From: Spinactinospora alkalitolerans
Lineage (GTDB): Bacteria > Actinomycetota > Actinomycetes > Streptosporangiales > Streptosporangiaceae
Direction: 5' to 3'
Assembly (NCBI RefSeq): GCF_013408795.1
Contig: NZ_JACCCC010000001.1
Location: forward strand, 6,262,001-6,326,000
DNA: 64,000 nt
The position numbers were made by a program, and so were the translations under genes. The notes beneath the pieces are model-generated. The model was given only the letters and a program-made list of their open reading frames with translations, did not search any database and was not told the origin of the DNA. Shown here in pieces: positions 8,742 to 17,322 of the stretch; the stretch's first letter is position 1, and each line of letters opens with the position of its first letter.

Positions 8742-9072
8742 ACCGGACCGAGACCCCGGGAGGACCGGGAGAGAAGGTCGGCCTCGTAGCCGGAGGCGAA
8801 CGTGCGGCCGCCCCGGATGGGCATATCGGCCGCGCGGTCCGGTCGACCCCTTTCGGAAGCCCCTCGTTGCCCCGCACGGCGACCTCTCCGCGTCCTCTCC
8901 ATGTTTCACGTGGAACTTCACCGCTCATCCGGTACGCGGCCCGCCGCGGACTCCGGCCCCGCCGCCGCTCGGCGGGGCGCGGGGAGGATCCCCGCGAAGC
9001 AGACCCGGAGTGTGAGCGGCCCCGCCCCGGGCGGCCGCCGCACCCGCCCGTTCGGGACCCCGGAAACGCGGA
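8742..9072. other. Intergenic region carrying a parS-like site
   Basis: No gene is seen. A Shine-Dalgarno-less GC-rich stretch with a small hairpin near 8958-8979 (CCCCGCCG with CGGCGGGG) follows the GNAT gene. The notable content is the parS-like sequence listed separately. Confidence 0.5.
8903..8916. promoter_or_regulatory. parS-like ParB-binding site
   Basis: GTTTCACGTGGAAC matches the 14-bp actinobacterial parS core (GTTTCACGTGAAAC type) with one substitution. parS sites cluster around oriC in actinomycetes. The location between genes, in a window that also holds dnaX, recR and ybaB, agrees with that. Confidence 0.7.
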
Positions 9073-9101
9073 ACGCCCGCCCCGCGCTCGGCGGGACGGG
9101 C
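9073..9101 (-). terminator. Hairpin after the pyruvate dehydrogenase operon
   Basis: CGCCCGCC and GGCGGGACGGGCG arms can pair in an imperfect GC-rich stem about 20 bp beyond the E2 stop codon on the minus strand. There is no T-run. Confidence 0.5.
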
Positions 9102-9123
9102 GTCTGCTGAGGACGGTGACGGA

Positions 9124-10452
9124 CTACAGGATGATCCGCATCGGCTCTTCCAGGGTCTCGGCGAGGTCCTTCAGGAACTCCGCGCCGACCGCGCCGTCGA
9201 CGGCGCGGTGGTCCACCGACAGCTCCAGCGCGATGGTGTTGCGGGCGACGACCTCGCCGTCGCGCACCACGGCCTCCTGCTTCATCGCGCCCACCGCGAG
9301 GATCGCGGCCTCGGGCGTGTTGATGACGGCGGAGAAGCTGTCGATGCCGAACATGCCCAGGTTGCTCACGCTGAACGTGCCGCCGCCCATCTCCTGCGGC
9401 TTCAGCTTGCCGTCGCGCGCCTTGCCGGCGAGCTCACGCGTCCTGGTGGCGATCTCCGACAGCGTGGTCTTGTCTGTGTCGTGGACGACCGGGACGACCA
9501 GGCCCTCGTCCAGGGCCACGGCGACGCCGACGTTGATGCGGTGGTGCCGCAGCAGTCTGCCGTCCACCCAGGAGGAGTTGACCCTGGGGTGGCGGCGCAG
9601 CGTGGTCGCCGCGGCCTTGACGATCAGGTCGTTGAAGCTGATCTTGACGCCGGTGTCGGCGAGCCGCTCGTTGATGTCGGCGCGGAACGCCTTGAGCGCC
9701 TCGGCGTCGATCGTGCGGCGCAGGTAGAAGTGCGGCGCCTCCTGCTTGCTCTGCAGCATGCGGCGCGCCACCACCTTGCGCATGTTCGTGACCGTGAGCT
9801 CCTCGGAGGCGCGGCCGTCGTCGAACTCCTCCTGGGGCGCGCCCTTGGCCGGGGCCTGCGCCGGGGTCTCCTTCGCGGCGGGCTCGGCCGGTCCGGCCTC
9901 GCCCCGCTCCTTGGCCGCGGCCTCGATGTCGGCGCGGACCACGCGCCCCTTGGGCCCGGAGCCCTTGATCTCGTCGATGTCGAGGCCGTACTCCCTGGCC
10001 AGCCGGCGGGCCAGCGGGGAGGTGCGGGTGCGCGGCGCACCGGCGCCCTTGTCCTCGGCCTTGCCGGTCTCCTGCGGCGCGGTCTCCTGCGGCGCCGGCT
10101 GCTGCGGCGCGGGCTGGCGCTCCTCGGCCTCCTCCTTCGCCGGGGCCTCCTTCGGAGCGGCCTCCTTCTCGCCCTCCTCCGGTTTTCCGGCGCCCGAGTC
10201 GTCGGGGGCCGCTTCGGGGCTGTCGCCCAGGACGCCGATCACGGAGCCGATCGGGACGGTGTCGCCCTCGTTCACCGACTGCTTGACGAGGTAGCCCTCC
10301 TCGTAGGCCTCGTACTCCATGACGGCCTTGTCGGTCTCGATCTCGACGAGCACGTCCCCCGGGGCGACCTTGTCGCCGACCTGCTTGACCCAGGAGCTGA
10401 TGACGCCTTCCTCCATGGTGTCGGAGAGGCGCGGCATGTAGATGTCAGTCAT
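9124..10452 (-). CDS. pdhC: Dihydrolipoamide acetyltransferase (E2) of pyruvate dehydrogenase
   Basis: Core component of the 2-oxoacid dehydrogenase complex (442 aa), transferring the acetyl group from lipoyl-lysine to CoA. Domains in order: one lipoyl domain (about 1-75, modified Lys in ETDKAVMEYE), a Glu/Pro/Ala-rich flexible linker (about 80-140), a peripheral subunit-binding domain (TSPLARRLAREYGLD), a second linker, and the catalytic domain (about 210-442) with the active-site DHRAVDGAVG near the end. It is last in the E1 alpha-E1 beta-E2 operon, 19 bp after E1 beta. No E3 gene is present, so dihydrolipoamide dehydrogenase must come from elsewhere. Confidence 0.93.
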   Translation of the reverse strand: MTDIYMPRLSDTMEEGVISSWVKQVGDKVAPGDVLVEIETDKAVMEYEAYEEGYLVKQSVNEGDTVPIGSVIGVLGDSPEAAPDDSGAGKPEEGEKEAAPKEAPAKEEAEERQPAPQQPAPQETAPQETGKAEDKGAGAPRTRTSPLARRLAREYGLDIDEIKGSGPKGRVVRADIEAAAKERGEAGPAEPAAKETPAQAPAKGAPQEEFDDGRASEELTVTNMRKVVARRMLQSKQEAPHFYLRRTIDAEALKAFRADINERLADTGVKISFNDLIVKAAATTLRRHPRVNSSWVDGRLLRHHRINVGVAVALDEGLVVPVVHDTDKTTLSEIATRTRELAGKARDGKLKPQEMGGGTFSVSNLGMFGIDSFSAVINTPEAAILAVGAMKQEAVVRDGEVVARNTIALELSVDHRAVDGAVGAEFLKDLAETLEEPMRIIL

Positions 10453-10471
10453 CGTGGTGTCATTCCCCTAA

Positions 10472-11470
10472 TCAACCGACCCGCCGGCCGACGGCGCGCA
10501 GGGTCTCGTGAACGGCGGTGGTGATCGACTCGGCCGACGGCAGGGCCGCCGTTTCGAGCGGCTTGGAGTACGGCATGGGAACCTCTGCCATGGCGACCCG
10601 GCGGACCGGGGCGTCCAGGTAGTCGAACGCGCCCTCCTGGATGGTGGCGGCGATCTCGGCGCCGATGCCGTAGGTCAGCCAGTCGTCCTCGGCGACCACG
10701 GCGCAGCCGGTCTTGCGCACCGACTCCACGATCGTCTCACGGTCCAGCGGGCGGAGGCTGCGCAGGTCGACGACCTCGACGCTGATGTCGTCCTCGGCCA
10801 GCTTCTCGGCGACCTGGCCGGCGACCGCGGCCATCCGGGAGTAGCCGATCAGGGTGATGTCGCTGCCTTCGCGGGTCACGGCCGCGCGGCCGATCTCGGC
10901 GACGGTGTCATCGTCGTCGGGGACCTCGCCCTTGGTGTTGTACAGGCCCAGGTTCTCCAGGAACAGCACGGGGTCGTCGTCGCGGATCGCGGCGCGCAGC
11001 ATGGCGGCGGCTTCGGCCGGGGTGCTCGGGGCGACGACCTTCAGGCCGGGGACGAACGAGTAGTACAGCTCGATGTTCTGGGAGTGGGTGGCGCCGAGCT
11101 GCTGCCCGCCGCCGCCCGGCATCCGGATGACCATCGGCACGCTGTTCTGGCCGCCGAACATCCCGTAGATCTTGGCGGCGTGGTTGACGATCTGGTCCAG
11201 CGCGAGCAGCGAGAAGTTGATCGTCATGACCTCGACGACCGGGCGCAGGCCCAGCATGGCCGCGCCGATGGCGGCGCCGACGAAGCCCTCCTCGGCGATG
11301 GGGGTGTCGCGCACCCTGCGCTCGCCGAACTCCTTGAGCAGCCCCTCGGTGATCTTGTAGGAGCCCTCGAAGACGCCGATCTCCTCGCCCATGAGGAAGA
11401 CGTCCTCGTCGCGGTGCATCTCCGCGCGCAGCGTCTCGCGCAGCGCCTGGCGGTAGGTGATGACGGACAT
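10472..11470 (-). CDS. pdhB: Pyruvate dehydrogenase E1 component, beta subunit
   Basis: Beta chain (332 aa) of the heterotetrameric thiamine-diphosphate E1 enzyme that decarboxylates pyruvate and acetylates the lipoyl arm of E2. The family sequence is intact from ITYRQALRETLRAEM to the C-terminal transketolase domain (GCAVVAEDDWLTYGIGAEIAATIQE). DTPIAEEGFVGAAIGAAM contains the conserved Glu that activates the thiamine cofactor. It lies between the alpha and E2 genes with gaps of 19 bp on each side, in one operon. Confidence 0.93.
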   Translation of the reverse strand: MSVITYRQALRETLRAEMHRDEDVFLMGEEIGVFEGSYKITEGLLKEFGERRVRDTPIAEEGFVGAAIGAAMLGLRPVVEVMTINFSLLALDQIVNHAAKIYGMFGGQNSVPMVIRMPGGGGQQLGATHSQNIELYYSFVPGLKVVAPSTPAEAAAMLRAAIRDDDPVLFLENLGLYNTKGEVPDDDDTVAEIGRAAVTREGSDITLIGYSRMAAVAGQVAEKLAEDDISVEVVDLRSLRPLDRETIVESVRKTGCAVVAEDDWLTYGIGAEIAATIQEGAFDYLDAPVRRVAMAEVPMPYSKPLETAALPSAESITTAVHETLRAVGRRVG

Positions 11471-11489
11471 GTGTTTACCCGCTCCTTGT

Positions 11490-12590
11490 CTACTCGGCGA
11501 ATACCGGGTCGGCGGGCATTCGGGTGGACTCGTTGGCCACCGGGGTGGCGTAGGTGTAGTCGAAGAGGGTGGAGACCTCGGGGTTCGGGCTGTTCTCCGC
11601 GAAGTCGGCGGCGTCGGTGACCTCGTCGCGCACCGAGTCGGCGATCTCCTTCTTGGCGTCGTCGTCGAGCACGCCGGCCTCTTCCAGCCTGGCCTCGAAG
11701 GCGGCGACCGGGTCGTTGGCCCTGGCCTCCTCGACCTGCTCCTTGGTCCGGTACTTGGCCGGGTCGACGACCGAGTGGCCCTTCATCCGGTGGCTCATCG
11801 TCTCCAGCAGGTACGGGCGCTGCTCGGAGCGGGCGCGCTCGACGAGGTCGCTCGCCGCGTCGCGGACCGCGATCACGTCCTGGCCGTCGACGCGCACGCC
11901 CTCGATCCGGTAGGCGGACCCCCGTTTGTGCAGCTCGGGCTCTGCCGAGGACTTGTCGACGGTGGTGCCCATGCCGGTGTAGTTGTTGATCACCACGAAC
12001 ACGACGGGCAGGTTCCACAGCGCGGCGATGTTCAGCGTCTCGTGGAACGCGCCGATGTTGGTGGTGCCGTCGCCCATCTGGCACATGACGACCTCGTCGC
12101 CGCCCCGGTAGGAGACGGCGAGCGCGGCGCCGGCGGCCAGGGGGAGCTGACCGCCCACGATGCCGTAGCCTCCGAGCAGCCTGGCCTCGGTGTCGAACAT
12201 GTGCATGGAGCCGCCCCAGCCCTTGGACACACCGGTGGAGCGGCCGTAGAGCTCGGCCATGACCTCGCGCGGGCTGATGCCCTTGCCGATCGCGTAGCCG
12301 TGCTCGCGGTAGTTCGTGAAGAGGTAGTCGCGCTCCTTCAGCGCGGTCATCAGACCGACGACGGTGGCCTCCTCACCCAGGTTCAGGTGGCAGTAGCCAC
12401 CGATGCGGGCCTGGGTGTAGGCCTGTGCCGTCCGCTCCTCGAAGCGGCGGATCAGCAGCATCTGCCGGTAGTACTCCAGCAGCGCCTTCGGCTGCTCGTC
12501 GGCGATGCTCGGCGCGGCGTCCTTGCGGCTCCGCCGGCGGCCGCCCGTGCTTCTGGCGGTGCCGCCGCCCTTCTTGGCCGTGTCAGCCAT
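11490..12590 (-). CDS. pdhA: Pyruvate dehydrogenase E1 component, alpha subunit
   Basis: Alpha chain (366 aa) of E1, carrying the thiamine-diphosphate binding motif GDGTTNIGAFHETLNIA (about residues 190-206) and the NN end of that motif (VVINN). RIGGYCHLNLGEEA and HRMKGHSVVDPAKYR (phosphorylation-loop region) match pyruvate rather than branched-chain enzymes. The first 28 residues are basic and Ser/Gly-rich, as in actinobacterial homologues. It is the first gene of the operon; the promoter region 12591-13000 separates it from the GntR gene. Confidence 0.92.
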   Translation of the reverse strand: MADTAKKGGGTARSTGGRRRSRKDAAPSIADEQPKALLEYYRQMLLIRRFEERTAQAYTQARIGGYCHLNLGEEATVVGLMTALKERDYLFTNYREHGYAIGKGISPREVMAELYGRSTGVSKGWGGSMHMFDTEARLLGGYGIVGGQLPLAAGAALAVSYRGGDEVVMCQMGDGTTNIGAFHETLNIAALWNLPVVFVVINNYTGMGTTVDKSSAEPELHKRGSAYRIEGVRVDGQDVIAVRDAASDLVERARSEQRPYLLETMSHRMKGHSVVDPAKYRTKEQVEEARANDPVAAFEARLEEAGVLDDDAKKEIADSVRDEVTDAADFAENSPNPEVSTLFDYTYATPVANESTRMPADPVFAE

Positions 12591-13000
12591 GGTGGTGCCT
12601 TTCTACGTGCGGGGTCGGCCCCGACCGGACCGGTGGGTCCGCCGGGAGCCGGCGCCGTGCCGCGCGGTCACGCGTAAGCACGGCAAAGGTGCGCCGTCGC
12701 CGGGCTCAACGGCGGGCGCTGGAGTGGCTGGAAAACCTGGTCGCCGGACTCCTCGGATCGCCGCGCGGTCGGCCCCCGCAGGTGTAGCCGCTGGGGTTGC
12801 GGGGAATGTAATCCGACCACTTCGCTCACCGTGTCGTCAGCGTTGTCGTGTGAGGTTCGTCGCGCACACTCTACGTACTGATCGATGATCGATCAATACG
12901 ACTTTAGAGTAGATCCCGGACTTTTGCCCCGCGAAGGGTGAGGTGAGAGAGGTCCGGACGGCGCAGGAGACGGCGCCGCGGACCGCGGCGGAGCAGACGC
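12591..13000 (-). promoter_or_regulatory. Promoter region of the pyruvate dehydrogenase operon
   Basis: No gene is seen in these 410 bp. On the minus strand TTGATC (12891-12896) and TAGAGT (12868-12873) form a -35/-10 pair with a 17-bp spacer. The spacer and -35 are occupied by a perfect palindrome, TGATCGAT-G-ATCGATCA (12879-12895), a likely binding site for the adjacent FadR-type regulator. The leader to the E1 alpha start is about 275 nt. Confidence 0.55.
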
Positions 13001-13681
13001 TCAGCCGACGGCGTCCCGGGACTTCAGCGCGGCCTCCACGTAATTGAGCACGTGGTCGCTGAGCATCCGGCCGACGCCGGGATCGCGGTCGCGGAACGCC
13101 CGGGTGATCTGGTGGTGGTCGGCGGCCTTGGCGTGCAGCTCCATGTTGAGCCAGCGGACCGAGAGCGCCGTCCAGACCTCCACGCCCAGCGACTCCCATG
13201 TGTGAAGCAACACACTGTTGTCCGCCGCGCGCACGATCTCGCGGTGGAAATCGACGCTGTGCTTGATCTGTTCTTCCACGTCACCGCTTGTGGTGGCCCG
13301 CTTCAGCGCGTCGACCTCGCGCTCCAGCGGGCGGATGTCCTCGGCCAGGGCCGGGGCGGCGAGTTCGGCCGCGACGAGTTCGAGACCGGCCCGAACGGGA
13401 TAGATCTCTGCCATGTCCGCGACACCAAACGCGCGCACCCGCGCCCCCTTGTTCGGCACGGACTCGATCAGCCGCAGCGTCTCCAGTTCGCGCAGCGCCT
13501 CCCGCACGGGCGCCTGGCTCACGTTGAGCTCGGCCGCCACACGCCGTTCGACGATGCGCTCCCCCGGCTGCCACCGTCCGGACAGCAGGCCATCGACCAG
13601 CACGCGCCGGATCTGCTCCCGCAGCGGATTGCGCGCCAACCGGGAAGGGGCATCCGGCCTCTCCGGGAGGTCGACCATCAA
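13001..13681 (-). CDS. GntR family (FadR/VanR type) regulator
   Basis: Transcription factor of 226 aa. Residues 18-80 are a winged helix (LREQIRRVLVDGLLSG, then RVAAELNVSQAPVREALREL). The all-helical FCD domain (about 85-220) has the metal-binding His pattern seen in FadR/PdhR-like proteins (HREIVRAADN and the C-terminal HVLNYVEAA). It is oriented toward the pyruvate dehydrogenase operon, and a palindrome lies on that operon's likely promoter, so a PdhR-like role is proposed. The start is ATG 13681; the next codon is also ATG. Confidence 0.85.
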   Translation of the reverse strand: MMVDLPERPDAPSRLARNPLREQIRRVLVDGLLSGRWQPGERIVERRVAAELNVSQAPVREALRELETLRLIESVPNKGARVRAFGVADMAEIYPVRAGLELVAAELAAPALAEDIRPLEREVDALKRATTSGDVEEQIKHSVDFHREIVRAADNSVLLHTWESLGVEVWTALSVRWLNMELHAKAADHHQITRAFRDRDPGVGRMLSDHVLNYVEAALKSRDAVG

Positions 13682-14203
13682 CGACCTTTCTGTTCTGGGT
13701 GGACCATGGGCGAAGGCTCATTTGAGAGTGCCACATCGCGTCTGCGCCACCGACACGTGACGCTGTTTCCTCACGGAACGCTCACGCGGAGGTCTCAGCA
13801 GGATGAACAGTGCGCGCTCGGTGCCTTACCCATCGGCAAAGCACGAGGTAGGACGATCGTAATTCCCAGGTCTCCGGGTGGCTTGACCACGGGGGACGGT
13901 ATGCTCTCCTGTCGGAAATGTTCTGAAACGCTGACCGCGGCGTCCAGGTGACCACCCCCACAAGAGTCACCCGGTCCCCGGTCGAAAGAGACCCTGCGGT
14001 GTGCTGCGGTCTCGCGGGAGCGCCGTCACGAGCGGTTGCGCCCGCACCGGTTCCAGGGCTCCTTCCCCCAGGCCCGTGCCGACGCGTCCGCCCGACGCGT
14101 CGCGTCCCTTCCGACCCGACGACCAGTCCCAGCGGCGAGCCCGTCCCCCTTACGCACGATCGTGCCGCAGGCCAGCCCACACCCGTGAGACAGCACTGAG
14201 CAC
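13682..14203. other. Divergent intergenic region, no gene seen
   Basis: 522 bp between the divergent GntR and PAP2 genes. It should contain both promoters. No conserved RNA, repeat or coding region is recognised. Confidence 0.4.
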
Positions 14204-15076
14204 ATGATGCATACATTGCGGATCCGGCCCAAGCCGCCCAACCGAGCCGGCAATCCCCTCCTCCTTCCAGTCCTCTACCGATTCAGCAGAGTCGACGTCA
14301 ACCGGGTCGCGACGGGACCGTTCGCCCTGCGCCCCAAGACCGGGAGGCCCCGGAGGGTCGTCTGGCCCAGCACGAGCGAGCTCGCGTGGGGCATGGCCTC
14401 CGACAAGACCGCCATCCTGCTGGCCGTGGTGCTGGTCACGATGACGGTCCTCTCCGCGGGCGTGCTGCAGCCGATCGACAACCTGGTCAACACGCTGCCG
14501 CGCCCGTTCGAGGCCGACATCAGGGAGTTCCTCATCCTCTGGCCCGACACGGTCGCCTCGCGTTTCGTGGCGCTGCCCGTGCTCGGCGTGGTCTCGCTGC
14601 ACCTGGCCTACCACCACCGCTCGTGGCGCCCGATCGTGCTGGCCGGCGGCGGCGGGTTCGTCATGGTCTGCCTGGTCGCGACGATGAAGGTGGTGCTGGC
14701 CCGATCGCACCCGCGCACCTTCGACCCGTCGTTCTTCAGCGGCACGGGCGACGTCTCCTTCCCCTCCGGGCACGGCGCCAACGCCATCCTGATCTACGGC
14801 CTGGTGCTCTACATGATCGTGCGCTACCGGGCCGCCCGGCCGCACATCGTGCGACGCCTGGCCTACTGCATCGCCGCGATCGCGGTCCTGCAGTCGATGG
14901 TCTCGGTCTACCTGCACTTCCACTGGTTCACCGACCTGGTGGCCGGGATGATCGCCGGCGCGCTGGCGCTGCGCCTGACGATGCGGCTCGACGAGATGAT
15001 CCCCGAGGGGCGGACCGCGTACTGGTGGCCGTGGTACGGCCGCAGAGCGGACGGCGAACCGGTCGAGCAGCCCTGA
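14204..15076 (+). CDS. PAP2 family membrane phosphatase
   Basis: Integral membrane acid phosphatase (290 aa), probably acting on a lipid phosphate such as undecaprenyl diphosphate or phosphatidate at the outer face. About six membrane segments follow a basic N-terminus of some 60 residues. The three phosphatase motifs are recognisable: KVVLARSHPR, FPSGHGAN and SVYLHFHWFTDLVAG; the third has Tyr where the family usually has Arg after Ser, so its Arg is missing. A later start (MASDKTAILL) would still give the complete membrane part. A strong terminator lies 160 bp downstream. Confidence 0.82.
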   Translation: MMHTLRIRPKPPNRAGNPLLLPVLYRFSRVDVNRVATGPFALRPKTGRPRRVVWPSTSELAWGMASDKTAILLAVVLVTMTVLSAGVLQPIDNLVNTLPRPFEADIREFLILWPDTVASRFVALPVLGVVSLHLAYHHRSWRPIVLAGGGGFVMVCLVATMKVVLARSHPRTFDPSFFSGTGDVSFPSGHGANAILIYGLVLYMIVRYRAARPHIVRRLAYCIAAIAVLQSMVSVYLHFHWFTDLVAGMIAGALALRLTMRLDEMIPEGRTAYWWPWYGRRADGEPVEQP

Positions 15077-15196
15077 TCGGGCTCTGACCGCCGCGTTCGG
15101 GGGCGAGGCGGGGCTTTCGGGGCCCGGGCCGCTGTGCCGCCGGCGGCTTGCGCGCACCGCGGCAGCCGCCCCCTGCGCGAACCCGATCGTCGAACA
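15073..15196. repeat. Dispersed inverted repeat, copy A
   Basis: The reverse complement of this segment matches 17197-17322 over about 125 bp with roughly 85 per cent identity by eye, starting TGTTCGACGATCGGGTTCGC in both. Copy A begins at the stop codon of the PAP2 gene; copy B begins just after the stop of the nuclease gene. Confidence 0.75.
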
Positions 15197-15237
15197 TCAG
15201 TGAGGCGGGCCCGCCCCCGCCTGTCGGCGGTGATCGG

Positions 15238-15277
15238 ACGGTGGCCGCCGCGCGGAACCCCGCGCGGCGGCCACCGT
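15238..15277 (+). terminator. Perfect 18-bp stem terminator
   Basis: ACGGTGGCCGCCGCGCGG pairs perfectly with the sequence at 15260-15277 across an AACC loop. It follows the PAP2 gene and may also shield the Lrp gene. Confidence 0.75.
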
Positions 15278-15386
15278 CGTCTCAGGCGTGGCCGGGTTTG
15301 GCCGTATCGGGTCCGCGGCGGCTCCCGGCCGGTTCTCCCATGGACAATGTGAGGTCGGACACCCAGGCGCCGGGAGGGATGACGCG

Positions 15387-16298
15387 GTGGAACTCGACCA
15401 CACGGATCTGGCGATCGTGCGCGAACTGCAGGCCGACGGCCGGTTGGCGTTCGAGAGCCTGGCCGGCCGCGTCGGGCTCTCCCGCGCGGCGGCGCGGCTG
15501 CGGGTGCAGCGGCTGGTGGACTCCGGCGCGATCCGTGTGGTCGGGGTGGTGCACCCGGAGGTCCGCGGCATGAGCGTGCAGGCGCACCTGTCGATCGACG
15601 TCGAGGCCGACGCCGCACCGGTGGCGGCGGCCGTCGCCGCGCTGCCGCAGGTGGCGCTGGTGAGCCTCACCGCCGGCCGGTTCCCCGTGCTCGCCGAGCT
15701 GCGCGGCAGGGGGCTGCCGGAGCTGACCGGCTCCATCGAGCGGATCCGGGCGCTGCCCGGCGTGCGCGACGCCAACACGGTGGTCCACACCGACGTCCTC
15801 AAGGACCCGCACCTGCCCCGGGACACCGTTCCCGAGATCGACCTCGACGAGACCGACGCGGCATTGCTGGAGCTGCTGGAGCGCGACGGACGCGTCTCCT
15901 TCGCCGACATGGCGGGCCGGATCGGGCTGTCCGCCGGAGCGGTGCGCAGCCGGGTGCTGCGGCTGCTGGCGGCCTCGGCGGTCCGGGTGACCGCCCTGGT
16001 CGACCCGGGCGCCTTCGGACTCGTCCAGTTCGGCGGGTTCATGCTGCGGCTGGAGGACGCCGACGCCGGCGTCCTCGCCGGGATCGCCGCGTGGAGCCGG
16101 ATCCGGTTCCTGGCGCGCTGCCTGGGCCGCGCCGACGTCATCGGGACCGTCGCGGCCGAGTCGGTCACCGACCTGCACGCGGTCTACGAACGGATGCGCG
16201 CGCTGCCCGGCGTCCGGGTCACCGAGACCTGGGTGTACGTGGAACCGGTGAAGCAGGCCCACGACGCCCCCCGGCCCGAGTGCGCGCGGAGCGGGTGA
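15387..16298 (+). CDS. AsnC/Lrp regulator with two tandem HTH-RAM units
   Basis: Transcription factor of 303 aa, twice the usual Lrp length. Unit one (about 1-145) opens with VELDHTDLAIVRELQADGRL and the helix-turn-helix SLAGRVGLSRAAARLRVQRL. Unit two (about 160-295) has LDETDAALLELLERDGRVSF, then DMAGRIGLSAGAVRSRVLRL. Each is followed by a RAM ligand-binding domain. The GTG at 15387 is chosen because GGGAGGG stands nine bases upstream and the first HTH begins directly after it; the longer frame has no ribosome binding site. Tandem Lrp proteins of this form are common in actinobacteria. The target is unknown. Confidence 0.85.
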   Translation: MELDHTDLAIVRELQADGRLAFESLAGRVGLSRAAARLRVQRLVDSGAIRVVGVVHPEVRGMSVQAHLSIDVEADAAPVAAAVAALPQVALVSLTAGRFPVLAELRGRGLPELTGSIERIRALPGVRDANTVVHTDVLKDPHLPRDTVPEIDLDETDAALLELLERDGRVSFADMAGRIGLSAGAVRSRVLRLLAASAVRVTALVDPGAFGLVQFGGFMLRLEDADAGVLAGIAAWSRIRFLARCLGRADVIGTVAAESVTDLHAVYERMRALPGVRVTETWVYVEPVKQAHDAPRPECARSG

Positions 16299-16568
16299 GC
16301 GCTGAAGGGCCCGCCGAGGGGCCGCGTCGGCCGCACGGGGCGGAGTGTACGGAGGCTGCGGCGAGAGTGCGGCCCCTTTGTGGTCGGGACGGGTGTGAAG
16401 GGCCGCACTCCCCCGGCGACCTCCCGGGGAACCGGCCCCGGCGACTCCGGGCCGCCAACTTCCGCGAACCCCGGCGGGGACGGGGATCGCGCCGTTTCGG
16501 TGCGCGCCGAGCGCGGTAGTTTCATCCGGGAAGTGAAAAATTCAATCGTCTGCGGTGAAAGGGCCTTC

Positions 16569-17192
16569 GTGGGGCGTTCGCGTACCAGGCGCCGGGGTCG
16601 GCGGCCGGGAGCCGGAGCCGTGCTCGCGGCGCTCCTCATCGGCGGAGTGCTCTGGCAGTGGGTCACGGCGCGCGCGGAGCACCCCTGGCTGTGGGTCACC
16701 GGCGCGGCCCTGCCGGCGGTGGTCGGCATCGCGGCCGTGCTGTGGCTGTTCCAGCGGCTGCGAGCCGGGCGCCGGCGCGAGTTCCTCGCCCGCAACGCCG
16801 ACCTGTCCTACATCGACGGCCTCACCGGGCGCGCCTTCGAGCACTACGTGGCCGAACTGCTCAGGCGCGACGGCTGCCGAAGGGTCACGGTGGTCGGCGG
16901 CGCCGGCGACGGCGGAATCGACATCACCGGCGCGGCCCCGGGCGGCCGCCCGTTCGTGGTCCAGTGCAAGCTGCACAGCACCCCCGTCCGGCCCGGCGCG
17001 GTCCGGGAGTTCCAGGGGGTCCTGCACGTCACCCACCGCGGCCGCGTCGGCGTCTTCGTGGCCTCCCACGGCTACACCTCCGCCGCGCGGGCCGCCGCCG
17101 ACGGCATCCTGCTGGTGGACCGCGAAGGGCTCGCGCTGTGGGCGGCCGGGAGGTGGCGCCCCGATCTCGCCGGATCGGAGCCGGCGGCCTGA
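16569..17192 (+). CDS. Membrane-anchored Mrr-like restriction endonuclease
   Basis: Protein of about 207 aa. Two hydrophobic segments (about residues 15-35 and 45-65) precede a PD-(D/E)xK nuclease domain of the Mrr_cat (PF04471) type: LTGRAFEHYVAELLRRDG, then GGAGDGGIDI and VVQCKLH, giving the Glu, Asp and Gln-x-Lys catalytic positions, and FVASHGYTSAARAAA. Mrr relatives cut methylated or foreign DNA; the two-helix anchored form is common in actinobacteria and its role is not established. GTG 16569 follows GAAAGGG; GTG 16533 is an alternative start in frame. Confidence 0.78.
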   Translation: MGRSRTRRRGRRPGAGAVLAALLIGGVLWQWVTARAEHPWLWVTGAALPAVVGIAAVLWLFQRLRAGRRREFLARNADLSYIDGLTGRAFEHYVAELLRRDGCRRVTVVGGAGDGGIDITGAAPGGRPFVVQCKLHSTPVRPGAVREFQGVLHVTHRGRVGVFVASHGYTSAARAAADGILLVDREGLALWAAGRWRPDLAGSEPAA

Positions 17193-17196
17193 CCGG

Positions 17197-17322
17197 TGTT
17201 CGACGATCGGGTTCGCACAGGGGTCGGCTGTCGCGGTGCGTGCAGACCTTCGGCGGCACAGCGGACCCGGGCCCTGAAAGTCCCGCCTCGCCCCGCGAAC
17301 GCAGCGGCCACAACCCGATGAG
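17197..17322. repeat. Dispersed inverted repeat, copy B
   Basis: Counterpart of 15073-15196 in the opposite orientation, with identity high through the TTCGACGATCGGGTTCGC end and the CCCGCCTCGCCCC region. The pair brackets the Lrp and nuclease genes. Confidence 0.75.

Noticed and set aside
13782-14253. Several short frames in the GntR-PAP2 intergenic region
   Set aside because: No ribosome binding sites, no domains and Arg/Pro/Ser-rich content typical of random high-GC frames.
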